Assembly: GCF_035481615.1 (NCBI RefSeq)
Contig: NZ_JAYKOT010000003.1
Coordinates: 434,001-498,000 of the forward strand
DNA length: 64,000 nt
DNA from: Citroniella saccharovorans
GTDB taxonomy: Bacteria > Bacillota > Clostridia > Tissierellales > Peptoniphilaceae
Direction of reading: 5' to 3'
The notes below the pieces were generated by a model. It made no database searches, had not been told where the DNA came from, and worked only from the letters and a program-made list of their open reading frames with translations. The position numbers and the translations under genes are program-made. Of this stretch, positions 39,701 to 48,836 are shown one piece after another (position 1 is the first letter of the stretch; every line of letters begins with the position of its first letter).

Positions 39701-40949
39701 TGACAAAAAACCTGTTGTTGTTAAACTTTATACTCATAATCCAGATCATTTGAAATTTAACAATTCATCTTTCCACGAAATAATATTAATTGAAGGTTTA
39801 GATACAAATGAATTAGAGGATCTTGTAGAAGAAGCAAAAAAAATAGATTTAACAAATAAGACAGATGAAACTAAGAAAATATTAGAAGATGCAATTAAAG
39901 AAGCTGAATATATAATAAACTTTGCTAGATTACAAGAAGAAATAGATAAGGCAAAATTATCCCTACAAAAGGCAATAGACGGTTTAAAAGATAAAGAGCA
40001 AACACCAGGAGAAGTACCAGGCACAGATCCAATCCCAGGAGAAAAACCAGGAACAAGACCAGATCCAAAACCTGAAGTTAAACCAGAACCAAAACCAGAA
40101 AAGAACATCTTTGAAGGAATCGAACTAGAAAGACAAGCTGAAGACAATAGATACAAGACAGCAGTAGAAATCTCAAAGAAAAACTTTGAAAGTGCAGAGA
40201 CCGTAATCCTAGTAAATGGAGAAAAAGAAGCAGACGCACTAGCAGCAAGCGTACTAGCAAAAGAAAAGAACGCTCCAATCCTACTAATAAAGAAAGACAT
40301 GACTCCAGAAGAAGTAGCAAAAGAAATAGAAAGACTAGGAGCAAAAAACATAATCCTAATAGGCGGCTTAAACTCAATACAAGAAAAAGCAGTAGAAAAT
40401 CTAAAACTAGACCTAACAAGAATAGCAGGAAAAGATAGATTTGAAACAGCAGTAGAAATAGCAAAAGCCGCAGGAAAAACAGAAAAACTAATCCTAGCAA
40501 ATGGAATAAGCCTAGTAGATGCCCTAACAGCATCAAGCCTAGCACAAGTAGAAAATAGAGGAATAATACTAGTAAACAAAGAAGAAATACCAAAAGTAGC
40601 AAAAGAACTAGTAGAAAAAGCCAAAGACATCCTAATAGTAGGCGGAGAAAACTCAGTAAAACTAGGAGTAAAAGCGGACAGAATCTCAGGAAAAGATAGA
40701 TTCGAAACAGCAGTAAAAATAGCAGAAAGAGCATTTACAGAACCGAAACAAATAGCTCTAGCAAATAGCACAGCTTATGCAGACGCACTAGTATTTGGAG
40801 GGGTAACAGGAAAAGTAGAAGCCCCAATATTACTAACAAATAAAGATAAATTACCACAAGTAGTAAAAGAATATCTAGAAAGAAACAAAATAGAAAAAAT
40901 CTTTGTACTTGGAGGAGAAAATAGCATAAGTGAAAATCTTTTTAAATAA
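36717..40949 (+). CDS. BspA-like leucine-rich-repeat surface protein with FIVAR and CWB2 domains
   Basis: A 1410-residue secreted protein. A signal peptide (about 1-28, ending LLAAA) leads to three blocks of LRR_5 (BspA/TpLRR) repeats at about 42-208, 375-578 and 718-1021, with units such as LTSVVIPEGVEVIGDGAF. FIVAR-type three-helix modules lie at about 581-718 and 1025-1095, for example DKALNDLIAAETKL. A Pro-rich linker (about 1095-1128) and three CWB2 repeats follow. BspA-like proteins often bind fibronectin, other host proteins or other bacteria, so adhesion is the likely role. The start at 36717 follows GGAGG. The first about 45 residues are nearly the same as in the next surface protein, pointing to duplication. 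Confidence 0.92.
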   Translation: MKNKRILAMLLAFVMVFTALPTTLLAAANPPTLNEALTAESDFVFDEATGTIKKYKGTDSEVVIPSEIKGTKVREIGRQAFGRKKLTSVVIPEGVEVIGDGAFGGNLFTELKLPEGLKKIGNQAFMANVNLKTINFPDSLKTIGHSIFMSDKALEGELTLGSNLELLDRYTFGDGDVKKLGSQNVKLNIAPGKTKLTILRGTFGSEQTNVDIPQGRPLLIKVNAFRTEEPVTLDFGTIDIKKGISKEDLIKKLQEKVLLNLYVTENDYKSLTEIGKGYELPIDWKLDSIDTNSEGEVSVESLFSFVDNDLRTTLELSPDEELTALSNRLTEIKLVGKLNFKDEIEEPSEPEDPSASKWTQEDFTYGPFPYKNRMEEETFKFGVTGFSEKGKSKIAKNHDLVIPKEVTIDGSVKQIEGIAAHAFKNIKMNSVTFSKVDKGIGFVIKDSAFENTGLNKVTLQEGLISIETRVFMNDNLTEISIPSTVWKIGSESFLGNKISKLDISDDVNMIQIDNYSFEGNKLSLVKLPYSIFKFRDFVFRDNPGYENSGVVRLETRNPDHLSSTTYIIPENEFHKVVLVTNVDRSELFKELGKVKKIERSDYKEEDLAEFDKVLNEVKKIFKDQESTQDQIDKALNDLIAAETKLRSTSPDRTKLRDSINRAEELIEGMFTPDSYKTMKDALNEAKRVLKDLNASSEEVKNAQINLDKAIDNLVINEKALYTSEDFTYEGKTITGFSESGKEKFKVNKNLILPDTNPEGEYIEVIGKGAFSLEKDPGVKFGTDTVSSANGMVSVKLPKYLKRIEESALRLNNFKNIEFPNTLEYIGIAALNGNRLEKVYLPDSVKEVEGGAFSLNQITELRLSPNMTKVSDGTFARNIYLKKLVIPEGIEVIEGSAFQGCPLTSLSISSTVKEIQQRAFTGQQLEELTIPGSVKKIGRNAFAHNIKWKRLKKLVLEEGIEEIESSAFRYSLLLDTNLPKSLKKLSDTAFRDAETIDKKPVVVKLYTHNPDHLKFNNSSFHEIILIEGLDTNELEDLVEEAKKIDLTNKTDETKKILEDAIKEAEYIINFARLQEEIDKAKLSLQKAIDGLKDKEQTPGEVPGTDPIPGEKPGTRPDPKPEVKPEPKPEKNIFEGIELERQAEDNRYKTAVEISKKNFESAETVILVNGEKEADALAASVLAKEKNAPILLIKKDMTPEEVAKEIERLGAKNIILIGGLNSIQEKAVENLKLDLTRIAGKDRFETAVEIAKAAGKTEKLILANGISLVDALTASSLAQVENRGIILVNKEEIPKVAKELVEKAKDILIVGGENSVKLGVKADRISGKDRFETAVKIAERAFTEPKQIALANSTAYADALVFGGVTGKVEAPILLTNKDKLPQVVKEYLERNKIEKIFVLGGENSISENLFK
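40011..40949 (+). repeat. CWB2 anchor module, copy 2 (939 bp)
   Basis: Same length as copy 1 and differing at scattered positions only (for example GAAGACAATAG in place of GGAGACAATAG near 40140). It ends at the stop codon of the second surface gene. Confidence 0.9.
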
Positions 40950-40962
40950 CAAATTTTATATT

Positions 40963-40992
40963 ATATGAGGGTAGTGATATCTACCCTCATAT
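40963..40992 (+). terminator. Hairpin, probable terminator of the second surface gene
   Basis: ATATGAGGGTAG and CTACCCTCATAT form a perfect 12-bp stem 14 bases after the stop codon. The downstream tail is only weakly T-rich, so termination may be partial. Confidence 0.65.
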
Positions 40993-41125
40993 TCAAAATT
41001 TATAATTAGCTATCTTATAAAACAAAAGGATAATTAAGAAAAATTAATTTTTCAGAATTATTTTCAAGTGTTTTATTATTAAAGCTATTCATTTGATTAA
41101 ATATAGAAAATTTTAGGAGGTCAGA

Positions 41126-44100
41126 ATGAAAAATAAAAGAATATTGGCATTGCTTCTAGCATTTGTGATGGTATTTACAGCTCTGCCAACTTCACTTTTA
41201 GCAGCAGCAAATCCACCAACTTTAAATGAAGCACTTACAGCAGAAAGTGACTTTGAATTTGACGAAGCCACTGGAACTATTAAAAAATACAATGGCACAG
41301 ATACAGATGTAGTTATTCCAAGTAAAATAGGTGGAGTAGATGTAAAAGAAATTGGAAAAAGTGCATTTAGTAAGAAAAACCTCACATCAGTTACTATACC
41401 AGAAGGTGTAGAAATAATTGACCAAGGCGCCTTTATAGGCAACTTAATAACTGAACTTTCTCTTCCATCAACAGTTAAAAGAATAGAGAAAGTGTCTTTT
41501 GCAACAAATACTAAACTAAGTAAGGTAGTTTTTAATGAAGGTTTAGAGTATATAGGACAAGGAGCTTTTGTTAATGATGCTGCATTAACCGGAGATATTA
41601 CAATCCCTTCAACTGTTAAAACAGTTATGACAAGTGCATTTAACAAGTCAGGTGTAACAGGAATTATCTTAAAGGGAGATAAGGATTCAAGCCCAGTAAA
41701 TTTACACTCTAAGTTAAATGGAAACAGCTTAGAGTATGTTAAGTCAGATGATCCATATAAAAGTATTAAAATAAACTTTAATACTTTAGGTACAAGTGAA
41801 GCTGATAAATATCTAGAACTTGGAGAAGTTAAGTTTAAAGCTGAAACAAAAGAAAAATTACAAGCTTGGTTAGATGAAAATATAAATGTTCAATTTGTAG
41901 CTAATTATGTAAATTTGAATGATCGAACAGGTGAGAGTGATAAAGAAATTACTCTTGAAAAAGTTTGGGATTTAGATAAATTTGACCTATCTAATAAATT
42001 TGAAGTAACTGCAAACGTGAACAAGGACTTGTATTCTGAAATTGAAGAAATTCCTGGATATAGTAAACCTTGCATTAGCTGTTCACATACAAATTTAATG
42101 ATAAGACTTGTAATCAATCCAGTAGAAGAACCAGCAACAGAATATGTAGCAGAAGACTTCACTTATGATGGAGCAAGCATAACAGGATTCTCTGAAACTG
42201 GATTAAAGAAATTTGAAACACTAAAAGAAGTAAACCTACCAGAAAAGTCAGTAGATGGTGAAGTAATAACAGCAATAGGAAAATCAGCATTTAGAGAAAA
42301 AGGAATAGAAAAAGTAACAATTCCAGAAACAGTAACCCTAATAGATGACTTTGCATTCAATAGCAATAAACTAACAGAAATCAAATTACCATCAAAATTA
42401 GAAAAAGCTGGGATGTCAGCATTTGGAAACAACACCATAGCAGAAGTAACAATCCCAGGAACATTAAAAGAAATACCAAATGGAATGTTCTCAACAAATC
42501 TTTCAACAAAGATAGTAATAGAAGAAGGCGTTGAAACAATAGGAGCATCTGCATTTATAGGATGTAAAGTAGAAAGCTTAGAAATACCAGCTTCCGTAAA
42601 AGAAATAGGAAGAATGGCGTTTAAAGGTGGCTCAACAGCACAAAGTGGAACACTAAAAGAACTAATCCTACACGAAGGATTAGAAAAGATAGGTAAAGAC
42701 GCATTCCAAAATGAAAGCCTAAAAGAAGTAAATATACCAAGATCTCTAAAAGAAATAGACAATACATCATTTAGAGGAAATGGACAAGTAGTACAGTTAA
42801 AGACATCAAACAAAGCACATTTAGATTTTAATAATGAAAAATCATTAAAAAATCAAGAGTTTATCTTGGTTGAAGAAGCAGTAACAGAATATGTAGCAGA
42901 AGACTTCACTTATGATGGAGCAAGCATAACAGGATTCTCTGAGACAGGATTAAAGAAATTTGCAACACTAAAAGAAGTAAACCTACCAGAAAAGTCAGTA
43001 GAAGGCGAAGTAATAACAGCAATAGGAAAATCAGCATTTAGAGGAAAAGGAATAGAAAAAGTAACAATTCCAGAAACAGTAACCCTAATAGATGACTTTG
43101 CATTCAATAGTAACAAACTAACAGAAATAAAATTACCATCAAAATTAGAAAAAGCTGGAATGTCAGCATTTGGACTTAATAGCATTGAAGAAGTAACAAT
43201 CCCAGGAACATTAAAAGAAATACCAAATGGAATGTTCTCAACAAATCTTTCAACAAAGATAGTAATAGAAGAAGGCGTTGAAACAATAGGAGTATCCGCA
43301 TTCACTGGATGCAAGATAGAAAGGTTAGAAATACCAGCATCAGTAAAGATAGTAGGAAAAACGGCATTTAGTGGAGGATCAACACCACAAAGTGGACCTC
43401 TAAAAGAACTAATCCTACACGAAGGCTTAGAAGTAATAGAAAAAGGAGCCTTCCAAAAAAACAACTTAAAAGAAGTAAAAATGCCATCTTCACTAAAAGA
43501 AATAGGGGACACAGCATTTTTTGGAAATGGCCAAGTAGTAATACTAAACACAGAAAATTACGAACATGTAAGATTTAACAATGACAAATCCCTAAAGAAC
43601 CAAAAATTTGTATTTAAAGGAACAGTAGAACCAGGAACCATAGAAGAGATTCCAGAAATAAAGAAAGAAGACATTGAAAAAGAAGTAGTACAAAAGGGAG
43701 AAGAAATAGACCTAACAGATAACATTAAAAATCTACCAGCAGGTTCAACAGTAAAAGATATAACAGAGCCAATGATAGATACAAATGTAGTTGGGGACTA
43801 CACAGGAAAAGTAGAAGTAACCTTCTCTAATGGAAGCAAGAGAATAGTAGAAGTAGCTATAGTAGTTATTGATAAAACAGAGCTTCAAAATCTAGTAGAT
43901 AAAGCAAAGAAAATAGATTTATCAAATAAGACAGAAGAATCAAAGAAAGCATTAGAAGAAGCAATTAAAGAAGCAGAAGAAGTATTAGAAAATGCAACAA
44001 GCCAAGAAGAAATAGATAAGGCAAAAGAAGCCCTACAAAAAGCAATAGACGGCTTAGAAGAAAAGCCAGTAGAACTTAATAAAACAGAACTTCAAAAACT

Positions 44101-45239
44101 AGTAGATAGTGCAAAGAAAATAGATTTAACAAACAAAACAGAAGAATCTAAAAAAGCTTTAGAAGATGCAATCAAAAAAGCAGAAGAAGCTTTAGAAAAT
44201 GCAACAAGCCAAGAAGAAATAGATAAGGCAAAAGAAGCCCTAGAAAAAGCAATAAAAGGCTTAAAAGAAAAACCACAAACACCAGGCGAAGTACCAGGCA
44301 CAGATCCAATTCCAGGAGAAAAACCAGGAACAAAACCAGATCCAAAGCCTGAAGTTAAGCCAGAACCAAAGCCAGAAGTAAAACCAGAAAAGAACATCTT
44401 TGATGGAATAGAAAAAAGAAAGACAAGCTGGAGACAACAGATACAAGACAGCAGTAGAAATCTCAAAGAAAAACTTTGAAAGTGCAGAGACCGTAATCCT
44501 AGTAAATGGAGAAAAAGAAGCAGACGCATTAGCAGCAAGCGTACTAGCAAAAGAAAAGAACGCACCAATCCTACTAATAAAGAAAGACATGACTCCAGAC
44601 GAAGTAGCGAAAGAAATAGAAAGACTAGGAGCCAAAAACATAATCCTAATAGGCGGCTTAAACTCAGTAACACAAAAAGCAGTAGAAAATCTAAAACTAG
44701 ACCTAAATAGAATAGCAGGAAAAGATAGATTCGAAACAGCAGTAGAAATAGCAAAAGCCGCAGGAAAAACAGAAAAACTAATCCTAGCAAACGGACAAAG
44801 CCTAGTAGATGCCCTAACAGCATCAAGCCTAGCACAAGTAGAAAATAGAGGAATAATACTAGTAAACAAAGATAGCATACCAGAATGTGCAAAAGAACTA
44901 GTAGAAAAAGCCAAAGACATCCTAATAGTAGGCGGAGAAAACTCAGTAAAACTAGGAGTAAAAGCGGACAGAATCTCAGGAAAAGATAGATTCGAAACAG
45001 CAGTAAAAATAGCAGAAAGAGCATTTGTAAATCCAAAACAAATCGCTTTAGCTAATAGCACTGCATACGCAGACGCACTAGTATTTGGAGGGGTAACAGG
45101 AAAAGTAGAAGCCCCAATCTTACTAACAAATAAAGATAAATTACCACAAGTAGTAAAAGAATATCTAGAAAGAAACAAAATAGAAAAAATCTTTGTACTT
45201 GGAGGAGAAAATAGCGTAAGCGAAAATCTTTTCAAATAG
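41126..45239 (+). CDS. BspA-like leucine-rich-repeat surface protein with FIVAR and CWB2 domains (frameshifted)
   Basis: Secreted protein of 1370 residues when the break is repaired. The signal peptide ends about residue 28; LRR_5 blocks lie at about 48-175, 338-582 and 587-832, the last two being tandem copies. A Rib-like segment (about 838-915), two FIVAR modules (DNA 43875-44270; units like KKALEEAIKEAEEVLENATS), a Pro/Lys linker and three CWB2 repeats follow. The A6 run at 44412-44417 has one base too many: the first frame goes off into RKTSWRQQIQDSSRN and stops at 44479, while the anchor continues in the next frame to 45239. Compared with its sister anchors, the module is exactly 12 + 1 bases longer (one extra PEVK-type unit plus the indel). 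If the break is real, the protein is secreted without an anchor. Confidence 0.88.
42137..43630 (+). repeat. Tandem duplication of a 747-bp LRR block
   Basis: The segment beginning ACAGAATATGTAGCAGAAGA at 42137 recurs at 42884, a spacing of 747 bases or 249 codons. Most of the two copies are identical at DNA level, with clustered differences near the middle and end. It enlarges the LRR region of the third surface protein. Confidence 0.9.
44288..45239 (+). repeat. CWB2 anchor module, copy 3 (952 bp, with +1 indel)
   Basis: Matches copies 1 and 2 apart from a 12-base in-frame insertion in the linker, one extra A at 44412-44417 and scattered substitutions, mostly around 44870-44890 and 45025-45065. 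Confidence 0.9.
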
Positions 45240-45252
45240 AGATAAACTCTAG

Positions 45253-45280
45253 AGAGTGGACTTAAGTCCACTCTTTTTTT
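45253..45280 (+). terminator. Rho-independent terminator of the third surface gene
   Basis: A perfect 22-base palindrome at 45253-45274 (core GTGGAC/GTCCAC) is followed by a run of T. Confidence 0.88.
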
Positions 45281-45352
45281 TTACATATAAACATGTTTAA
45301 AAAATATAAAATTAATTAAAAAATAAAAAATTAAGAAATCTAAAAAAAATAC

Positions 45353-45404
45353 TTGCATAATGACACAGTGTCAGATATAATATATTGCAGGTGACACTAT
45401 GTCA
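45353..45404 (+). promoter_or_regulatory. TetR-controlled promoter with two operators
   Basis: TTGCAT at 45353-45358 and TATAAT at 45376-45381 are 17 bp apart. A palindromic operator TGACACAGTGTCA (45361-45373) lies between them, and a second one, TGACACTATGTCA (45392-45404), lies just after the start-site region. Their centres are 31 bp apart, about three helical turns. The second gene of the operon encodes a TetR-family protein, the likely ligand of both. Confidence 0.85.
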
Positions 45405-45421
45405 TTTATATAGGAGGTCTT

Positions 45422-45841
45422 ATGAAAAGAAAAAACTTAGTAATTTTAGCAGGTATAATTTGGATTTTTGCAGGTTTAAAAGTAAGCGCGATTGGAATAG
45501 ATGATTTTTTTAATCTTGAAAATAAGGTTTTATTATTTATTCCTATAAGTGCAATCATATATTTTTTATTTTTTCTTAAAATCTTTTCACCTATGGTTGA
45601 TAAAAATATCCAGAGGATTGAAAGTTTAAGTAAAGATAATATAAAATTGTGGAAATTCTTGGATAAGAAAAGCTATATTATTATGATTTTAATGATGAGT
45701 TTTGGTATTATTTTGAGAAAGTTTACACACCTACCACTTACTTTCTTTTTTGTGTTTTATAGTGGATTAGGTTTAGCTTTATTCTCTGCTGGAATAAAAT
45801 ATTTTTTTAAACTTATTAGAGGGGAGCTCTTAGATGCCTAA
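45422..45841 (+). CDS. Small membrane protein, first gene of the TetR operon
   Basis: A 139-residue protein with about four transmembrane segments (roughly residues 7-24, 38-53, 82-98 and 104-124) and a short charged loop DKNIQRIESLSKDNIKLWKFL. The family was not recognised. It starts 17 bases after the second TetR operator with AGGAGG upstream, overlaps the regulator gene by 8 bases and is therefore controlled with it. Confidence 0.7.
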   Translation: MKRKNLVILAGIIWIFAGLKVSAIGIDDFFNLENKVLLFIPISAIIYFLFFLKIFSPMVDKNIQRIESLSKDNIKLWKFLDKKSYIIMILMMSFGIILRKFTHLPLTFFFVFYSGLGLALFSAGIKYFFKLIRGELLDA

Positions 45842-46406
45842 AGAAACTTTTTATAATTTGAATGAGGAAAAAAAACTTAAAATTATAGCTGTTTTAAAGA
45901 AAGTTTTTAGAGAAAAATCTATATTTGAAGCAAATGTTAAAGAAATTGTAGAAACACTTGGAATTGCAAGGGGAAGTTTTTATCAGTATTTTGAAAATCT
46001 TGAAGACGCTTATTTTATGATTTTAGATTTAGAAACCAAGGATATTCATAATTTATTCTTGGAAATTTTAAAAGAAAATGAATTTGATTTTTATAAATCT
46101 TTAAAACTTTATGGTTTAGAAATAGCAGACCTGCTTTTTGAAAGTGGCGATTATTTAATTTATAAGAACAAATATCTATATTGGACAGCTGAATTAGAAA
46201 ACAAATGGAAGGTCTACAAGAAAAAAGAATCTAGTAATTCTGAATTTAACCACTTATCTGAACAGATGGAGTTTACAAAAGCTATCATTCACAATCTAAT
46301 TAAAAGGACATTTATAAATGATTGGGATAGGGCTGAATTTTTAGAACATTTTAATATTTACCTAAATTGGTTAAAAGAAGGAGTTGATTATAATGGCATT
46401 AGGTGA
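45834..46406 (+). CDS. TetR-family transcriptional regulator
   Basis: A 190-residue protein with the N-terminal TetR helix-turn-helix: KKLKIIAVLKKVFREKSIFEANVKEIVETLGIARGSFYQYFENLEDAYFMIL. The C-terminal ligand-binding part is divergent, as usual. It overlaps the upstream small membrane protein gene and the downstream DUF2871-like membrane protein gene. The operon promoter carries two near-identical palindromes that fit a TetR dimer, so autorepression relieved by an unknown ligand is likely. Confidence 0.9.
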   Translation: MPKETFYNLNEEKKLKIIAVLKKVFREKSIFEANVKEIVETLGIARGSFYQYFENLEDAYFMILDLETKDIHNLFLEILKENEFDFYKSLKLYGLEIADLLFESGDYLIYKNKYLYWTAELENKWKVYKKKESSNSEFNHLSEQMEFTKAIIHNLIKRTFINDWDRAEFLEHFNIYLNWLKEGVDYNGIR

Positions 46407-47454
46407 ATCAATTTTTGATGTAACATATTTAATTTTTATTTTGTTTTTGGGATTTAGACTTGTATTAGAAAAAGATAAAAATGCTAAACTCTTTGGAACT
46501 ATGGCAATTTTACTTGGGCTTGGAGATGGTTTTCATCTTATTCCGAGAGTTATGGGTCACTTAAGTCCAGATGGATTTGAAGGTTTTTATTCACAGCTTT
46601 CTTGGGGGAAATTTATAACTGGAATTACAATGACTATTTTCTATCTATTATTTTATTTTTACTATAGGTCAGTAAGTGGAGATGGGGATAAAAATAAGAA
46701 AATATCTATTATAGTTCTTAGTATTGTGCGCATTTTACTAATATTACTTCCTCAAAACAATTGGGGTAGTATAGAAGAAAACTATACTATGGCGATTGTT
46801 AGAAATATTCCATTTTTAATAATGGGAATTTTATTAATAATTTGGACTTATAAAGAAAGAGATAAAGCTGGTTTAGAAAAAATGAGTTTACTTATATTAT
46901 TGAGCTTTGCTTTTTATATTCCAGTTGTACTTTGGGCAAATAAATTTCCTATGATTGGTTTACTGATGATGCCGAAAACAGTAGTTTATGTTTTGATAGT
47001 AGTTTTTGGATTTAAGCATTTTGTAAAAGACTTTACTAGAAGAAATCTACTCAATAGCTCTTTAAGTTATCTTATTTTAGGATTAAGTTTAGGTGTATTT
47101 TATAGAGAGTTTACTAAAGCATTTAATTTTTATGAAGAAAATCATCTTTCAAAGCTTCATCCACATACTTTAGTTTTAGGCTTTATTTTAACTATTACAC
47201 TTTATTTACTTGTAAAAGATATAGAAAAAAGCAAGATAAAAGTTCTAAAAAAAACATTTAAAATTTATAATTTTGGTTTATTATTAACTATTTCAGCTAT
47301 GGCTCTATACGGGATATATGACGTAGTTGGGATAGAAAAAGAGGCATTTATGGTAAGTAGCCTATCTGGAATTTCTGGATTAGGACATATTTTTCTAGGC
47401 ACTAGTCTAGTAATGCTCTTTTTGAAAGCCAGATCTTTAGTAGAAAAAAATTAA
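46393..47454 (+). CDS. Multi-pass membrane protein with DUF2871 C-terminus
   Basis: A 353-residue protein with about ten transmembrane segments. The C-terminal third (SLGVFYREFTKAFNFYEENHLSKLHPHTLVLGF onwards) matches DUF2871, with HPHT in a helix; the N-terminal part (MGHLSPDGFEGFYSQLSWGK) is a second, unnamed membrane domain. The start at 46393 follows GAAGGAG; an upstream TTG overlaps the site. Function is unknown; control by a TetR protein suggests a role in envelope stress or efflux. A terminator follows. Confidence 0.75.
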   Translation: MALGESIFDVTYLIFILFLGFRLVLEKDKNAKLFGTMAILLGLGDGFHLIPRVMGHLSPDGFEGFYSQLSWGKFITGITMTIFYLLFYFYYRSVSGDGDKNKKISIIVLSIVRILLILLPQNNWGSIEENYTMAIVRNIPFLIMGILLIIWTYKERDKAGLEKMSLLILLSFAFYIPVVLWANKFPMIGLLMMPKTVVYVLIVVFGFKHFVKDFTRRNLLNSSLSYLILGLSLGVFYREFTKAFNFYEENHLSKLHPHTLVLGFILTITLYLLVKDIEKSKIKVLKKTFKIYNFGLLLTISAMALYGIYDVVGIEKEAFMVSSLSGISGLGHIFLGTSLVMLFLKARSLVEKN

Positions 47455-47469
47455 TATCATAATCAATTT

Positions 47470-47500
47470 AGCAAGCTTAAATTCAAAGGCTTGCTTTTTT
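47470..47500 (+). terminator. Rho-independent terminator of the TetR operon
   Basis: AGCAAGC and GCTTGCT form a 7-bp stem with a 12-base loop, followed by TTTTT. Confidence 0.85.
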
Positions 47501-47569
47501 ATTCTTAATCTCTTTTTAATATTTCCTTAATAAAACTATGTTTTAATAGAATAAGGATAGGAGGTAAAT

Positions 47570-48511
47570 ATGAAAAAAAAGACTAAAAAGATTTTAATTA
47601 TACTATTATTTACAATATTATTTTTAAGTGCTTCTTTTATTATTTTTATTGGGAAAAATGTATTTGATGGTTTTTCTAATATTGTCACTAGGGAAGAAAC
47701 AATAAAAAATAGAAATACCTATTATGAAAAATCCTATAAGGAATTTAAAAAATTAAATGATGTAAAAGAGATTAAAATTGAATCTAGTAAATTTAATCAT
47801 CATATACCGGCTATTTTAGTTAGAAAAGAAAACAATCAAGACCTAGCAATATTAATACATGGCTTGGGTGGAACTAAGGAATCTATGACCCATCAAGCTA
47901 AGGTGTTTTTAGATTTAGGCTTCGATGTATTAATTCCAGACCAAAGAAATTCTGGAGATAATATCTCTAAATATAATACTTTCGGAGTTTTAGAATCTTT
48001 TGATATTTTAGATTGCTTAAATTATGCAAAATCTATTTATGATGGTAAGATTTTACTTTTTGGAGAATCGGCAGGAGGTGCTGGTGCGCTAATAGCTGCA
48101 TCAAGAGATGACTCTTTAATTAGTTATCTTATTTTAGACTGTCCTGTTTCAGATGCTAATAAGATGATGGAAAAAGAGCTTAAGAAAATTGAAGAAAAAG
48201 AAGGAGTCCCAGTTAGTTTTATGAGATTTTCTGGAGATATTTATACTAGAATTAAATTAGGATATAGCTTTTCTGATTTTGATACTACTAAATGGATCAA
48301 AGAATCTAATTTTCGTAAGCCAACTCTTTTTATTAACTCTCAAATAGATAAGGTTACCCCATATCAAATGGCTGTAGATATTTTTGATAGTTTACCAGGT
48401 GATAAAAAAGAGTTAAAGACAATTAAAGATTATGGGCATGCTGAACTTGCTAGAGAAGATAGTAAAGTTTTCAAAAAAATAATTAGTGGTTTTTTAGAAA
48501 AGTATAAATAA
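47570..48511 (+). CDS. Membrane-anchored alpha/beta hydrolase
   Basis: A 313-residue protein with an N-terminal signal anchor (about residues 8-28) and an alpha/beta-hydrolase domain. It shows the oxyanion strand LAILIHGLGGTKESM, the nucleophile elbow LLFGESAGGAGALI (Ser in GESAG), an Asp in NSQIDKVTPYQMA and a His in DYGHAELAREDS. This is the pattern of the extracellular YqkD/FrsA-like esterase group. The substrate is not determinable. AGGAGG precedes the ATG. Confidence 0.9.
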   Translation: MKKKTKKILIILLFTILFLSASFIIFIGKNVFDGFSNIVTREETIKNRNTYYEKSYKEFKKLNDVKEIKIESSKFNHHIPAILVRKENNQDLAILIHGLGGTKESMTHQAKVFLDLGFDVLIPDQRNSGDNISKYNTFGVLESFDILDCLNYAKSIYDGKILLFGESAGGAGALIAASRDDSLISYLILDCPVSDANKMMEKELKKIEEKEGVPVSFMRFSGDIYTRIKLGYSFSDFDTTKWIKESNFRKPTLFINSQIDKVTPYQMAVDIFDSLPGDKKELKTIKDYGHAELAREDSKVFKKIISGFLEKYK

Positions 48512-48836
48512 TTAAATAATACAATATTTATTAGAATTAAAATATAACTCTATAGTTAAATAGCATACAATTACAATAATCTCTTGTAATTATTAGAAAG
48601 TTGACATAGGTATATTGATTTAATAATAAAACCTTAAAATGTACAGATTTTAAAGTATAATTTTTAGACTTATTATGAAGATAATTTTTAAATTTTTATA
48701 TTAGACTAAAAATAAAAAATGAAGAATTACTTATAAACTGGGTATATATAATATAGCACCTAGTCACAGCATAAAAACAATAATAGCTAAATTTTTAAAA
48801 AATTTATTTTAGAAAGATTATTGTAAGGAGGAAAAA
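48512..48836. other. A/T-rich intergenic region
   Basis: About 325 bases without open frames, clear terminator or RNA gene. The AAGGAGG site of the next gene is at its right end. Confidence 0.4.

Noticed and set aside
39746..40771. Long - strand open frames (up to 341 codons) opposite the CWB2 anchors, also at 35191-36072 and 44092-45271
   Set aside because: They are shadows of the A-ending codon bias on the coding strand, consist of low-complexity Leu/Phe/Ser sequence, have no ribosome binding sites and recur wherever the module recurs.
42163..43551. Two - strand frames of about 215 codons opposite the LRR blocks
   Set aside because: They are antisense images of the duplicated LRR repeats and show no start signals or family features.
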